Assembly: GCA_035550735.1 (NCBI GenBank)
Contig: DASZOM010000002.1
Location: 1 to 51,766, forward strand
DNA from: JANQRA01 sp035550735
Lineage (GTDB): Bacteria; Actinomycetota; Acidimicrobiia; Spongiisociales; ZC4RG35
DNA: 51,766 bases
Reading direction: 5' to 3'
In this document: in pieces, positions 25,789-34,228 of the stretch
How positions within the stretch are numbered: position 1 is the stretch's first letter
Layout: every line of letters begins with the position of its first letter
Notes under the pieces: model-generated
The model's input: the letters and a program-made list of their open reading frames with translations, nothing else
Told to the model about the DNA's origin: nothing
Databases searched by the model: none
Translations under genes and position numbers: made by a program

Positions 25789-26220
25789 ATGGGCGACACC
25801 GTGGAGACCCAGATGGGGACCGGCGCCCGACGCAAGGCGCGAAGCCCGATCGTGCGCGGTCTGCTCTTCGTCCTCGGTCTGATCTGCCTCGTCCTCGTAC
25901 CGATCAGCATCTATGTGCCCCTCATCCCCACCTTCGACCTGGTGCTGCTGGCGGCGTTCTTCTTCTCGATGTCATCCGACCGGATGTACGACTGGATGCT
26001 CAACCACCGCTATCTGGGGAAGGTCATCCGGGGCTACCGGGATCACGGTCTCACCATGCGGATGAAGTGGGTCGCCGCCGTGGCCATCACAGCCTCGCTG
26101 ACGGCCTCGGGGATCTTCCTCACCGACCTCTGGTGGGTTCGGGCGATCCTCGCCGCGGTCGGCGCGTACGCCCTCTGGTTCGTCTTCAGCCGCCCCACCA
26201 GGGATCCGGCCACGGTCTGA
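25789..26220 (+). CDS. YbaN/DUF454 family small membrane protein
   Basis: A 143-aa inner-membrane protein with about four helices. RGLLFVLGLICLVLVPISIYVPLIPTFDLVLLAAFFFS and the following wl-hr-G motif (WMLNHRYLGKVIRGY) fit the YbaN (DUF454) family, whose function is unknown. TACTTT lies exactly 6 nt before the ATG at 25789. It is followed after 20 nt by the MFS gene, which has its own -10-like hexamer. Confidence 0.8.
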   Translation: MGDTVETQMGTGARRKARSPIVRGLLFVLGLICLVLVPISIYVPLIPTFDLVLLAAFFFSMSSDRMYDWMLNHRYLGKVIRGYRDHGLTMRMKWVAAVAITASLTASGIFLTDLWWVRAILAAVGAYALWFVFSRPTRDPATV

Positions 26221-26240
26221 CCGGCACTACCGTCCCGCCG

Positions 26241-27419
26241 ATGCGGTCGTTCTCGAGGGTCGGGCTGGGCGCGATCACCGCGGCGGCCATGGCTATCTCG
26301 ACCTTTCCCATCATCGTCGCCAGCGTCCTCGCCGCCCAGCTCATCGAGGAGTTCGGGATCACCCGGGCGCAGGTGGGCCTGCTTGCCACCGCGTCCGGTC
26401 TGGTCGGGTCACTGGCGTCCCCGTTCTTCGGCAGGCTCACCGACCGACTGGGTGCGGTGCGCTCGACCACCACGCTCTTCATCGTCGGTGGCGTGGCGTT
26501 GTCTCTGATCGCAATCAGCCCCACGTACGTGACGCTGTTCGGCGCCGGGGTGCTCTGCGGTCTGCCCAATGGCTGGTGCAACCCGGCCACCAACGCCCTG
26601 ATCGTGGACAACGTCCCCGCTGGGGCACGCGGGCTGGTCACGGGTGTCAAGCAGTCTGGTGTCCAGGTGGGGACGTTTCTCGGAGGCCTCCTCCTCCCGG
26701 TCTTCTCCGCCTGGTGGTCGTGGAGGGTCGCCGTCCTCACCTTTCTGGCGATACCTGTCGCCGGTCTGTCCGGGATGATCGGGCGGGAGGATCACGAGAG
26801 GGCCCGTCGCCGGGAGGCGGCGGATCGCGGGGATCTCCCCACGGCGATCCGGTGGATCATGGCCTATGGATTCATCTCGGGGATGTCGTCCTCTGCCATG
26901 GTCGGTTTCATCCCGCTCTTCGCCAACGAGCGTCTCGGTTGGACCGAGCCCGCGGCGGGGACGCTGGTCGCCATGGTCGGCATCGCCGGGATCGCGGCCC
27001 GCATCGCCTGGCCACGTCTGGCGGAGAAGAGCACCGGGCACGGCTGGGTCCTCCGCGTCATCGCATTGCTGACCACCGTCTCGGCATCGCTGCTCTGGCT
27101 GGCGGAAGCGGGCCTCGTACCCACATGGGCCCTGGTGCCGGCTGCTCTCCTCCTCGGCACCGGTGCGGTTGCCTGGAACGGGGTGGGGATGCTGGCGGTG
27201 ATGGACTTCGTGCCCCCGGGTCTGGTGGGGAAGGGAACCGGTCAGGTGCTCTTCGGCTTCCTCCTCGGGCTCGCCATCGGGCCGCCGCTGATGGGGCTGT
27301 CCGTGGACTCGCTCGGCACCTATGCCCCGGGTTGGGCGACGGCAGCCGGGCTCACGGTGATCTGCGCGGCGCTCGCCATGCGAATCCCCTCTCCGCGACC
27401 GAGCGAGGTCGCAGCGTGA
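26241..27419 (+). CDS. Major facilitator superfamily transporter
   Basis: A 392-aa permease with 12 helices. The motif A region FFGRLTDRLGAVR lies after helix 2. GVKQSGVQVGTFLGGLLLP is typical of helix 5 in this superfamily. Substrate unknown. The ATG is preceded by TACCGT with a 7-nt gap (26228-26233). Its stop overlaps nucS by GTGA, so the DNA repair gene depends on translation of this transporter. The frame is open for 1.4 kb upstream but that part is antisense to fba. Confidence 0.88.
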   Translation: MRSFSRVGLGAITAAAMAISTFPIIVASVLAAQLIEEFGITRAQVGLLATASGLVGSLASPFFGRLTDRLGAVRSTTTLFIVGGVALSLIAISPTYVTLFGAGVLCGLPNGWCNPATNALIVDNVPAGARGLVTGVKQSGVQVGTFLGGLLLPVFSAWWSWRVAVLTFLAIPVAGLSGMIGREDHERARRREAADRGDLPTAIRWIMAYGFISGMSSSAMVGFIPLFANERLGWTEPAAGTLVAMVGIAGIAARIAWPRLAEKSTGHGWVLRVIALLTTVSASLLWLAEAGLVPTWALVPAALLLGTGAVAWNGVGMLAVMDFVPPGLVGKGTGQVLFGFLLGLAIGPPLMGLSVDSLGTYAPGWATAAGLTVICAALAMRIPSPRPSEVAA

Positions 27420-28084
27420 GACTCGTCGTGGCGAGATGCACCGTGGATTACACCGGCCGTCTCTCCGCCCATCTCCCCGAGGCGGTCAGGCTGATCATGG
27501 TCAAAGCCGACGGCACTCTCGCCATCCACTCGGATGGCAATGCTTCGAAACCGCTGAACTGGATGATCGCGCCCAACGTCCTGGAGACTCACGACGACCA
27601 GTGGGTGGTCACCAACTCCAGAGGCGAGCGTCTCGTCATCTCGATCATCGAGATCCTCGAGGATGTGATCCACGACCTGGGTCACGATCCCGGGCTGGTC
27701 AAGGACGGTGTGGAAGCCCATCTCCAAGAGCTCCTCGCCACCCGCCCAGAGACACTCGAAGAGGGGCTCACGCTGATCCGCCGCGAGTACCCGACGGACA
27801 TAGGCCCGGTCGATCTCCTCTGTGCCGATCGTCATGGGGCGACGGTCGCCGTCGAGGTGAAGCGTCGGGGCGAGATCGACGGGGTCGAGCAGCTCTCCCG
27901 ATATCTGGAGCGTCTCGACAACGATCCCCGTCTCGCCCCGGTGCGGGGCATCTTCGTCGCCCAATCGATAACACCGCAGGCCCGGGTCATCGCAGAGGCG
28001 CGGGGAATCGAGGCGATCGAGGTGGACTACGACGGGCTGCGCGAGGTCGAGGCCACCGAGTTGCGTCTTTTCGACCTGCGCTGA
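27416..28084 (+). CDS. nucS: Mismatch-specific endonuclease NucS (EndoMS)
   Basis: A 222-aa endonuclease of the non-canonical mismatch repair system of actinobacteria and archaea. The N-terminal DNA-binding and dimerisation half (NASKPLNWMIAP) is followed by a RecB-like nuclease core with Asp133, Glu147, Lys149 and Gln159 (GPVDLLCADRHGATVAVEVK, VEQLSRYL). The end contains ELRLF, which fits the beta-clamp-binding motif described for NucS. The GTG start overlaps the MFS stop. Its presence supports an actinobacterial host lacking MutSL. Confidence 0.95.
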   Translation: MRLVVARCTVDYTGRLSAHLPEAVRLIMVKADGTLAIHSDGNASKPLNWMIAPNVLETHDDQWVVTNSRGERLVISIIEILEDVIHDLGHDPGLVKDGVEAHLQELLATRPETLEEGLTLIRREYPTDIGPVDLLCADRHGATVAVEVKRRGEIDGVEQLSRYLERLDNDPRLAPVRGIFVAQSITPQARVIAEARGIEAIEVDYDGLREVEATELRLFDLR

Positions 28085-28548
28085 TGTTCCACGTCGTCTT
28101 CTACACACCCGAGATCCCGCCTAACACCGGCAATGCGATGCGGCTCGCCGCGGTGACCGGATGCCGACTCCATCTCATCGAGCCGCTGGGTTTCGACATG
28201 GACGACGCCAAGCTGCGCCGGGCCGGGATGGATTACCGGGACAAGGCCGCGGTGGAGGTCCATCCCGATCTAGAGGCATGGCGTCGCCAGGTCCGCCCCG
28301 ATCGTGTGTTCGCCCTCACCGTCGATGGCGACCGTCCCTACACCGACCACAGTTTCGTCGAAGGCGATGCCTTCCTCTTCGGCCCCGAGTCGGTTGGGTT
28401 GCCCACGGAGGTCAAGTCGGCGTCTTGGGTGACCGAGCGGATACGTCTCCCCATGGTTCCCGGGGTCCGCTCCATCAACCTCTCCAACGCCGCCGCCATC
28501 GTCCTCTACGAGGCGTGGCGTCAGAACGGATTCACAGGCTCGGCCTGA
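28084..28548 (+). CDS. trmL: tRNA (cytidine/uridine-34 2'-O)-methyltransferase
   Basis: A 154-aa SPOUT methyltransferase that uses S-adenosylmethionine to methylate the wobble ribose in tRNA-Leu. It opens with HVVFYTPEIPPNTGNAMRLAA and carries the knot motifs FGPESVGLP and LPMVPGVRSINLSNAAAIV. The ATG shares one base with the nucS stop (TGATG), completing an MFS-nucS-trmL operon. It converges on the M20 peptidase gene with 30 bp between. Confidence 0.93.
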   Translation: MFHVVFYTPEIPPNTGNAMRLAAVTGCRLHLIEPLGFDMDDAKLRRAGMDYRDKAAVEVHPDLEAWRRQVRPDRVFALTVDGDRPYTDHSFVEGDAFLFGPESVGLPTEVKSASWVTERIRLPMVPGVRSINLSNAAAIVLYEAWRQNGFTGSA

Positions 28549-28559
28549 GCACTACCCGC

Positions 28560-28570
28560 AACCCTGGGTT
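28560..28570. repeat. Intergenic palindromic repeat core, copy C (AACCC-T-GGGTT)
   Basis: The palindrome fills the middle of the 30-bp gap between two convergent genes (trmL and the M20 peptidase). Only the core is shared with the longer copies. The position suits a bidirectional terminator. Confidence 0.5.
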
Positions 28571-28578
28571 CGACGGGG

Positions 28579-29922
28579 TCAGGTGCGTTCGGCGAGGAGA
28601 CGGAAGGCGATGGCCTCGCTCAGCGCCGACTTCTCCAGATCCCCGATGTCCTGGCTCTCGTTGGGGGCGTGGATGGCACTGGTCGGATCCCCGGCACCGA
28701 CCACCAGGATGGGGGCGTCGGGGAAGAGCTCACTGAAGGTGGCTATGAACGGGATCGAGCCACCGGCCCCCATCTCAACGGCGTCCTTCCCATACGCCTC
28801 GAGGAAGGCTTCCCTCCAGATCTTCACCGCGTGGTTGTCGGAGCCGAGCGTGGTGGGGTCCCCGCCCTCCTCGTAGAGGAACTCGATGCTCGCGCCCCAG
28901 GGGACGTTCCTGCGGAGATGGTCCTTGAGGGCATCCAGGGCCTCTTGGCTGTCCTGTCCCGGCGGGATGCGCATGCTCACCTTGGCCCGGGCGACGGGGA
29001 CGAGTTGGTTGATTGCCTCCGACACCGGGGGAGCATCGATGGCCAGCACAGATACGGCGGGACGGGTCCAGAGACGGGAAGGGATCGAGCCTTCGCCGAT
29101 CAGCTGCAGGCCCTCGATGGTCCCGGCCAGTGACCGGGCCAGGTCCTCCGGGATCTCGGGCACGTCACCGACCTCCTCGGAGACCAGTCCTTCGACGGCC
29201 ACGACCCCGACGTCGTCGTGCAACGTGGCGAGGAGGCGGGAGAGGGTCATCAGGGCATCGGGCACATACCCGCCGAACTGGCCGGAGTGGACCGCCGAAT
29301 CGAGGGTGCGCACCTCGACCACCACACCGACGACCCCACGAAGCGAGGAGATGAAAGCGGGTGTCCCCACCGCCCAGTTGCCGCCGTCTCCTATGACGAT
29401 GACGTCGGGGTGCAGCATCGTGGAGTGCTTCTGCAGGATCTCGGGGAGCCCGACCGATCCCGCCTCCTCCTCGCCCTCGAAGAAGAGCTGGACACCGACG
29501 GGAAGCTGATCCCCGTGGGCCGCGATGGCACCAAGGTGCATCACGATCCCCGCCTTGTCGTCGCTGGAGCCACGGCCGTAGATGCGCCCGTCACGTTCGC
29601 TCGGTTCGAAGGGGCCGGTGTCCCACTCGTGGGCGGGGCCGGGCGGCTGCACGTCGTAGTGGGCATAGAGGAGCAGGGTGGGGGCGCCCGGAGGAGCGGG
29701 CATCTCGGCGAATACGGCGGGATGGCCGTCGGAGGGCTCAAGCAATCGGGCGTTCTCGAAGCCGAGCCCGTCGAGGATGCCCACGATCTCCTCGCCGGCA
29801 CTGCGGACACCCGCCGGGTCGTAGCCGGGCGCACTCACCGACTTCAGACGGACCAGGGTCCCGAGCAGTTCCTTGAGACGGGGCATGTCGGCCGCGACTG
29901 CGGCTCTGAGGTCGTCGTGCAT
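28579..29922 (-). CDS. M20 family metallopeptidase (dipeptidase-like)
   Basis: A 447-aa zinc peptidase. Metal ligands are in LLYAHYDVQPPG, GRGSSDDKAG and FEGEEEAGS, with the dimerisation lid domain in the middle (about 190-350). Similar proteins cleave dipeptides or N-acyl amino acids; the exact substrate is unknown. TAGCCT lies exactly 6 nt before the ATG (29929-29934). It diverges from the M50 protease gene with only 31 bp between the two starts. Confidence 0.9.
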   Translation of the reverse strand: MHDDLRAAVAADMPRLKELLGTLVRLKSVSAPGYDPAGVRSAGEEIVGILDGLGFENARLLEPSDGHPAVFAEMPAPPGAPTLLLYAHYDVQPPGPAHEWDTGPFEPSERDGRIYGRGSSDDKAGIVMHLGAIAAHGDQLPVGVQLFFEGEEEAGSVGLPEILQKHSTMLHPDVIVIGDGGNWAVGTPAFISSLRGVVGVVVEVRTLDSAVHSGQFGGYVPDALMTLSRLLATLHDDVGVVAVEGLVSEEVGDVPEIPEDLARSLAGTIEGLQLIGEGSIPSRLWTRPAVSVLAIDAPPVSEAINQLVPVARAKVSMRIPPGQDSQEALDALKDHLRRNVPWGASIEFLYEEGGDPTTLGSDNHAVKIWREAFLEAYGKDAVEMGAGGSIPFIATFSELFPDAPILVVGAGDPTSAIHAPNESQDIGDLEKSALSEAIAFRLLAERT

Positions 29923-29953
29923 GTGAGCAGGCTACCGGTGCCATGATGTAGCA

Positions 29954-30703
29954 GTGCTGCGGTTCCAGCTCTTCGGCATGCCGGTGGTCGTGCGCGGTTC
30001 GTTCCTGTTGATCGCCGCCTTCGTCGGGTTCATCGGCGTCGGCGATCTGGCCCGATCCGTGGCATGGCTGGTCATCGTGTTCTTCTCCATCCTCATCCAC
30101 GAGCTGGGGCACGCCTTCACCGCCCGCATGTACGGATCGACCGTGGCCATCGAGCTCAACGGTCTGGGCGGGCTGACCCGCTGGGGTGCCCCCGACGGAG
30201 AGCTGACACCGGGGAGGCGGGCGCTGATCGCCGCGGCCGGTTCCGCCACCGGTCTGGTCTTCGGCGGGCTGGTCTGGGTGGTGGCCCGCCAGTTCGATCC
30301 CTATCCGCCGCTCACCGCCTTCATCCTGGAGAACGTCATCTATGTGAACGTGTTCTGGGGGCTGCTCAATTGGCTGCCGATCCGGGCCCTCGACGGCGGC
30401 CATCTCCTCGAGTCGTTCCTGGAGAAGGTGATCCCCGAGAAGGCGGAGAGCGTGGGCCGGGTGGTGTTCATCGCCACCGCCGCCGCCGGGGTGCTCATCG
30501 CCATCCGGCTCGACCTCCTCTTCATCGCCATCCTCGCCGGCTGGATGCTGCTCTCGGAGTTCGCAACCGGACAGCGCGCGCCGGCGGCCGGTCTGCCCAT
30601 GCTCGACTACGAGGCCCCGGCATCCGACGAACCGTCCGATCCCGCGGCGCCGGGGGAGCAAGGGGAGGAGACGCCGGAGGACGCCTGGGGCGACAGCAAG
30701 TAG
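29954..30703 (+). CDS. Site-2-protease (M50) family membrane metalloprotease
   Basis: A 249-aa intramembrane protease. HELGH at 49-53 and the partner Asp147 in NWLPIRALDGGH form the zinc site. About six helices, then a Pro/Glu-rich acidic tail (210-249). It would cut within a membrane helix, often of an anti-sigma factor, but no partner is visible nearby. The GTG start has CATGAT six nt upstream. Its TAG stop is the first half of TAGCGT, the likely -10 of the next gene. Confidence 0.88.
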   Translation: MLRFQLFGMPVVVRGSFLLIAAFVGFIGVGDLARSVAWLVIVFFSILIHELGHAFTARMYGSTVAIELNGLGGLTRWGAPDGELTPGRRALIAAAGSATGLVFGGLVWVVARQFDPYPPLTAFILENVIYVNVFWGLLNWLPIRALDGGHLLESFLEKVIPEKAESVGRVVFIATAAAGVLIAIRLDLLFIAILAGWMLLSEFATGQRAPAAGLPMLDYEAPASDEPSDPAAPGEQGEETPEDAWGDSK

Positions 30704-30714
30704 CGTCCCCGGCG

Positions 30715-31950
30715 ATGGATTTCTCATACAGCGACCGGGTCGAGGAGCTGAGGGGTCGGCTCCTCGAGTTCATGGACAGCCACGTCTACCCGGCCGAGCC
30801 GGTGTACCGCCAGCAGATGGAGGTGGCCGGCGACCCCCATCATCACCCGGCGGTCATCGAGGACCTCAAGAAGGAGGCCCGCTCCCGCGGTCTCTGGAAC
30901 CTCTTCCTCCCCGACCCTGACCACGGTGCGGGTCTGTCGGTCCTCGAGTACGCCCCGCTCGCCGAGATCACCGGAAGGAGCATCCATCTCGCTCCCGAGG
31001 CCCTGAATTGCTCCGCCCCGGACACGGGAAACATGGAGATCCTCCACATGTTCGGGACTCTGGAGCAGAAGGAACTGTGGCTCCAGCCACTGCTCGAGGG
31101 TGAGATCCGCTCCTGCTTCTCGATGACCGAGCCGGAAGTCGCCAGCTCGGATGCGACCAACATCCGCACCCGGATCGAGCGCGACGGCGACCAGTACGTC
31201 ATCACCGGGCGAAAGTGGTTCAGCTCCGGTGCCGCCTCGGAGCGTTGCAAGTTCTCCATCGTGATGGGGGTCACCAATCCCGACGCCGACCGCCACAGGA
31301 TGCAGTCGATGGTCATCGTCCCCCTGGACAGCCCAGGTGTGGTGATCGAGCGTGAGCCGCTGGTCTTCGGTTACCAGGACCGTGGTGGTCATCCCCAGAT
31401 CCTCTTCGACGGTGTCAGGGTCCCGGTCTCCAACCTCCTCGGTGAGGAGGGGGGTGGATTCGCCATCGCCCAGGCCCGTCTCGGCCCGGGGCGCGTACAT
31501 CACTGCATGCGGGCGATCGGAGCCGCCGAACGGTGTCTCGACCTGATGGTGCAGCGCTCGCAGGCCCGGGTCGCCTTCGGCAGGCCCTTGTCGGAGCAGG
31601 GTGTCGTCATGGAGTGGATCGCCAATGCCAGGATCCAGATCGAGCAGGTGCGGCTCCTCGTGCTCAAGACGGCGTGGATGATCGACGAGACGGGGACCAA
31701 GGCGGCACGTACCGAGATCGCCGCCATCAAGGTGGCCGCCCCGAATCTGCTCACCTCGATTGCCGACGACGCCATGCAGCTGTTCGGCGCCGCCGGGTTC
31801 ACCGAGGATTGGCCGCTGGCCAATCTCTATTCGATCGGACGATGGCTGCGCATCGCCGACGGCCCCGACGAGGTGCATCTGCGCTCGGTGGCTCGGGCCG
31901 AGCTGGGCCGTCTCGGGCCTGGTGCGGTCCCCGAGCCATTCCGGCTCTGA
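30715..31950 (+). CDS. Acyl-CoA dehydrogenase
   Basis: A 411-aa FAD-dependent dehydrogenase. It has SCFSMTEPEVASSDATNI in the FAD-binding beta domain, KWFSSGA, and the C-terminal FGRPLSEQGVVMEWIANARI and QLFGAAGFTEDWPLANLY segments. It resembles the ACAD11-type subgroup. It oxidises acyl-CoA esters; chain-length preference is unknown. TAGCGT (30701-30706) with an 8-nt gap precedes the ATG, so the gene probably has its own promoter within the end of the M50 gene. Confidence 0.92.
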   Translation: MDFSYSDRVEELRGRLLEFMDSHVYPAEPVYRQQMEVAGDPHHHPAVIEDLKKEARSRGLWNLFLPDPDHGAGLSVLEYAPLAEITGRSIHLAPEALNCSAPDTGNMEILHMFGTLEQKELWLQPLLEGEIRSCFSMTEPEVASSDATNIRTRIERDGDQYVITGRKWFSSGAASERCKFSIVMGVTNPDADRHRMQSMVIVPLDSPGVVIEREPLVFGYQDRGGHPQILFDGVRVPVSNLLGEEGGGFAIAQARLGPGRVHHCMRAIGAAERCLDLMVQRSQARVAFGRPLSEQGVVMEWIANARIQIEQVRLLVLKTAWMIDETGTKAARTEIAAIKVAAPNLLTSIADDAMQLFGAAGFTEDWPLANLYSIGRWLRIADGPDEVHLRSVARAELGRLGPGAVPEPFRL

Positions 31951-32078
31951 CCCCCGAATCCGAACCGGGCTCGGGCCTGAATACGTAGTGCGGATACCGG
32001 GTTTGGCCGTCCCGAGCAGGGGAACGTTCGACGTTGACCCTGCGTTTACCAGGCTCTGGAGATCATGGGGGCACCACG
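31951..32078. promoter_or_regulatory. Upstream region of whiB
   Basis: A 128-bp gap. TTGACC at 32034-32039 is a plausible -35, but no convincing -10 follows at 17-18 bp. A weak, degenerate resemblance to the intergenic repeat element lies near 31955-32006; I did not annotate it as a copy. Confidence 0.35.
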
Positions 32079-32342
32079 GTGATTGACCTGACTGTGACAT
32101 CATGGCGGGAGGCGGCGTCCTGTCTCGACGCGCCCGAGGACGTGACCTTCTTCCCCGACAAGGAAGACCTGGTCGCCATCGTCAAGGCCAAGGCGGTATG
32201 CGCCGGCTGCCCGGTGGCCGATGTCTGCCTCACCTGGGCCATCCAGACCAACCAGAGCGAGGGCATCTGGGGTGGCCACACTCCCAAGGAGCGTCGCAAG
32301 CTCCGCCGCCGTTGGATCGAAGAGATCGAAAAGGCGAGCTAG
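32079..32342 (+). CDS. WhiB-family iron-sulfur transcriptional regulator
   Basis: An 87-aa Wbl protein. Cys15, Cys41, Cys44 and Cys50 (C-x25-C-x2-C-x5-C) bind a [4Fe-4S] cluster. EGIWGGHTPKERRKLRRR supplies the G[IV]WGG turn and the basic DNA-binding end. Wbl proteins contact region 4 of the primary sigma factor and are confined to actinobacteria and their phages. I chose the GTG at 32079, which has GGGGG about 8 nt upstream. Which Wbl class it belongs to is not clear. Target genes unknown. Confidence 0.93.
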   Translation: MIDLTVTSWREAASCLDAPEDVTFFPDKEDLVAIVKAKAVCAGCPVADVCLTWAIQTNQSEGIWGGHTPKERRKLRRRWIEEIEKAS

Positions 32343-32361
32343 TGGCCCCTCCGACCTTCCA

Positions 32362-33360
32362 CTAACGCTTGGTCTCGGCCGGCTCGTCGCGGTCGGGGCC
32401 CCGCTCGGCTCCGATGTGGACCAGGGGATCCCCCGAGTTGACCAGGGGTCGCAGCGTGCGGGCCAGCACCCAGCCGCTCTCCAGAGCGCGCACCCGCGCC
32501 GGGCGGGTGCCGAAGGCGTCGGAGACCGAGGCGACTGTCTGGCCTTTCTCGACCCGCTCGCCCAGCGCCACGCCGAGCTCCACGATCCCCCCGCGTCGCG
32601 CCCGCACCCACCGTGTCCGGCGTATCAGCCTGGTCCGCGCACCCTTCGGCAACCGGGAGTCGAGCATTCCCATGGCACGAAGCGTCCGCATCACGCCGTC
32701 GACACCCGTCTCGATGGCGTCGTCGTCGAACCGATTCGCCTGGCCCGCCTCGTAGAGGATCACGGTCTTGCCCTGTTCGGTGGCGGCCTGGCGCAACGAC
32801 CCGTCCCGCAGCCGGGCGTGGATCGAGAAGGGGGCCCCGAAGGCCCGGGCCAGACGCAGGGTGTCCTCGTCGTCGAGGTTGGCCCGGATCTGAGGGGCAT
32901 TGATCCGGTGGTTGGACGCGGTGTGGATGTCGATGCCGACGGTGCATTGGGCGACGATCTCTGCCATGAACAGATGAGCCAGGCGTGAGGCCGAGGACCC
33001 GCGTCGAGACCCGGGGAACGACCGGTTCAGGTCGCGGTGATCGGGCAGGTAACGGGACTGGGTGATGAACCCCAGCGGGTTGACGATGGGAACCGCGATC
33101 AACGCACCTCGCAGCTTCCTGGCATCCACCTCGCGCAACACGCGGCGGATGATCTGGATCCCATTGAGCTCGTCGCCGTGAATGGCGGCCGAGAGCCAGA
33201 TGTTGGGACCGGCGGCCCGGCCATTGACCACCTTCACCGGGAGTGACTCGGTGGCGGCGGTGACCACCTCGGCGAAGGGGAGATCGATCTGCACCTTGCG
33301 TCCGGGCGCAACTGTGACCCCGCCGATCTTGATCGGGTGATTGACCTTGGTTTCAGGCAC
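32362..33360 (-). CDS. Succinylglutamate desuccinylase/aspartoacylase family protein
   Basis: A 332-aa zinc carboxypeptidase-like deacylase. IHGDELNGI holds the first zinc His and Glu, and DIHTASN the second His. GRRVPF-like RDLNRSFPG is the substrate-carboxylate loop, and YEAGQ carries the catalytic Glu. The C-terminal beta domain (about 235-320) is present. It overlaps rimK by 8 nt. Gene clusters of this family with rimK and the retropepsin-like protease recur in bacteria. I infer a role in removing or trimming a glutamyl or acyl modification. Confidence 0.85.
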   Translation of the reverse strand: MPETKVNHPIKIGGVTVAPGRKVQIDLPFAEVVTAATESLPVKVVNGRAAGPNIWLSAAIHGDELNGIQIIRRVLREVDARKLRGALIAVPIVNPLGFITQSRYLPDHRDLNRSFPGSRRGSSASRLAHLFMAEIVAQCTVGIDIHTASNHRINAPQIRANLDDEDTLRLARAFGAPFSIHARLRDGSLRQAATEQGKTVILYEAGQANRFDDDAIETGVDGVMRTLRAMGMLDSRLPKGARTRLIRRTRWVRARRGGIVELGVALGERVEKGQTVASVSDAFGTRPARVRALESGWVLARTLRPLVNSGDPLVHIGAERGPDRDEPAETKR

Positions 33361-34228
33361 CGACGTTGTCTTCGATGTACTCGATCATCAGATCGGCGAT
33401 GTCGACCCCGCTCGCCTCCTCGATCCCCTCGAGCCCGGGCGAGGAGTTCACCTCGAGCACCATCGGCCCTTCGTCGGACTGGAGGAGGTCGACACCCGCG
33501 ACGCTGAGACCCATCGCCTTGGCCGCCCTCACCGCGGTGGAGCGCTCGGAGGGGGAGAGCCGGATCGCCTGGGCTCTGCCTCCCCTGTGCAGGTTGGAGC
33601 GGAAGTCCCCCGGCGCGCTCTGTCGACGCATGGCGGCGACCACCTTGCCTCCGACGACGAAGGCCCTGATGTCCGACCCGCCGGCCTCCTTGATGAACTG
33701 CTGGACGAGGATGTTGGCGTCGAGCTGGCGAAACGCCCCGATCACCGACTCGGCGGCCTTCTTGGTCTCGGCGAGCACCACCCCGATGCCCTGGGTCCCC
33801 TCCAACAGCTTGACGACTACCGGGGTCCCACCAACCACGTCGAGCAGGCCATTGATGTCCTGGATGGAGTGGGCGAAGCTCGTGGTGGGCAGCCCCACCC
33901 CGGCGCGGGAGAGGATCTGCATCGACCTCAGCTTGTCGCGCGAGCGGCTGATCCCATCGGAGCTGTTCAGTGTGAAGACGTCAGCCATCTCGAACTGGCG
34001 CACCACCGCGGCTCCGTAGAAGGTGTAGGTGGCCCCGATCCGGGGGATCACCGCGTGGGGACGGACCTCCTCGCCCCGGTAGAGCACCTTGGGCCGACGA
34101 GCCGTGATGTCCATGTAACAGCGCAGGTAATCGACAACGGCCACCTCGTGACCCCGTGTCAGCGCCGCCTCCTTGAGACGCGCCGTCGAGTAGAGGGTGG
34201 CTCCCCGGGAGAGGACGGCGATCTTCAC
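33353..34228 (-). CDS. rimK: RimK-type ATP-grasp alpha-L-glutamate ligase
   Basis: A 291-aa ATP-grasp ligase. In gammaproteobacteria RimK adds glutamates to the C-terminus of ribosomal protein S6. Visible are the N-terminal pre-ATP-grasp domain, SRSRDKLRSMQIL, VVKLLEGTQGIGV (ATP loop), DIRAFVVGGKVVAAM and EVNSSPGLEGIE with Mg ligands. The GTG start overlaps the protease gene by GTGA. Whether the target here is S6 is not shown: the window does not include rpsF. Confidence 0.9.
   Translation of the reverse strand: MKIAVLSRGATLYSTARLKEAALTRGHEVAVVDYLRCYMDITARRPKVLYRGEEVRPHAVIPRIGATYTFYGAAVVRQFEMADVFTLNSSDGISRSRDKLRSMQILSRAGVGLPTTSFAHSIQDINGLLDVVGGTPVVVKLLEGTQGIGVVLAETKKAAESVIGAFRQLDANILVQQFIKEAGGSDIRAFVVGGKVVAAMRRQSAPGDFRSNLHRGGRAQAIRLSPSERSTAVRAAKAMGLSVAGVDLLQSDEGPMVLEVNSSPGLEGIEEASGVDIADLMIEYIEDNVGA

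Noticed and set aside
24831..26240. In-frame upstream extension of the MFS gene, antisense to fba
   Set aside because: The transporter begins normally at 26241, with a -10 hexamer 7 nt upstream. The extension has no homology-like features and covers two real genes.
31955..32006. A possible sixth copy of the intergenic repeat upstream of whiB
   Set aside because: Similarity to the element is weak and gapped, and the AACCC-N-GGGTT core is not intact.
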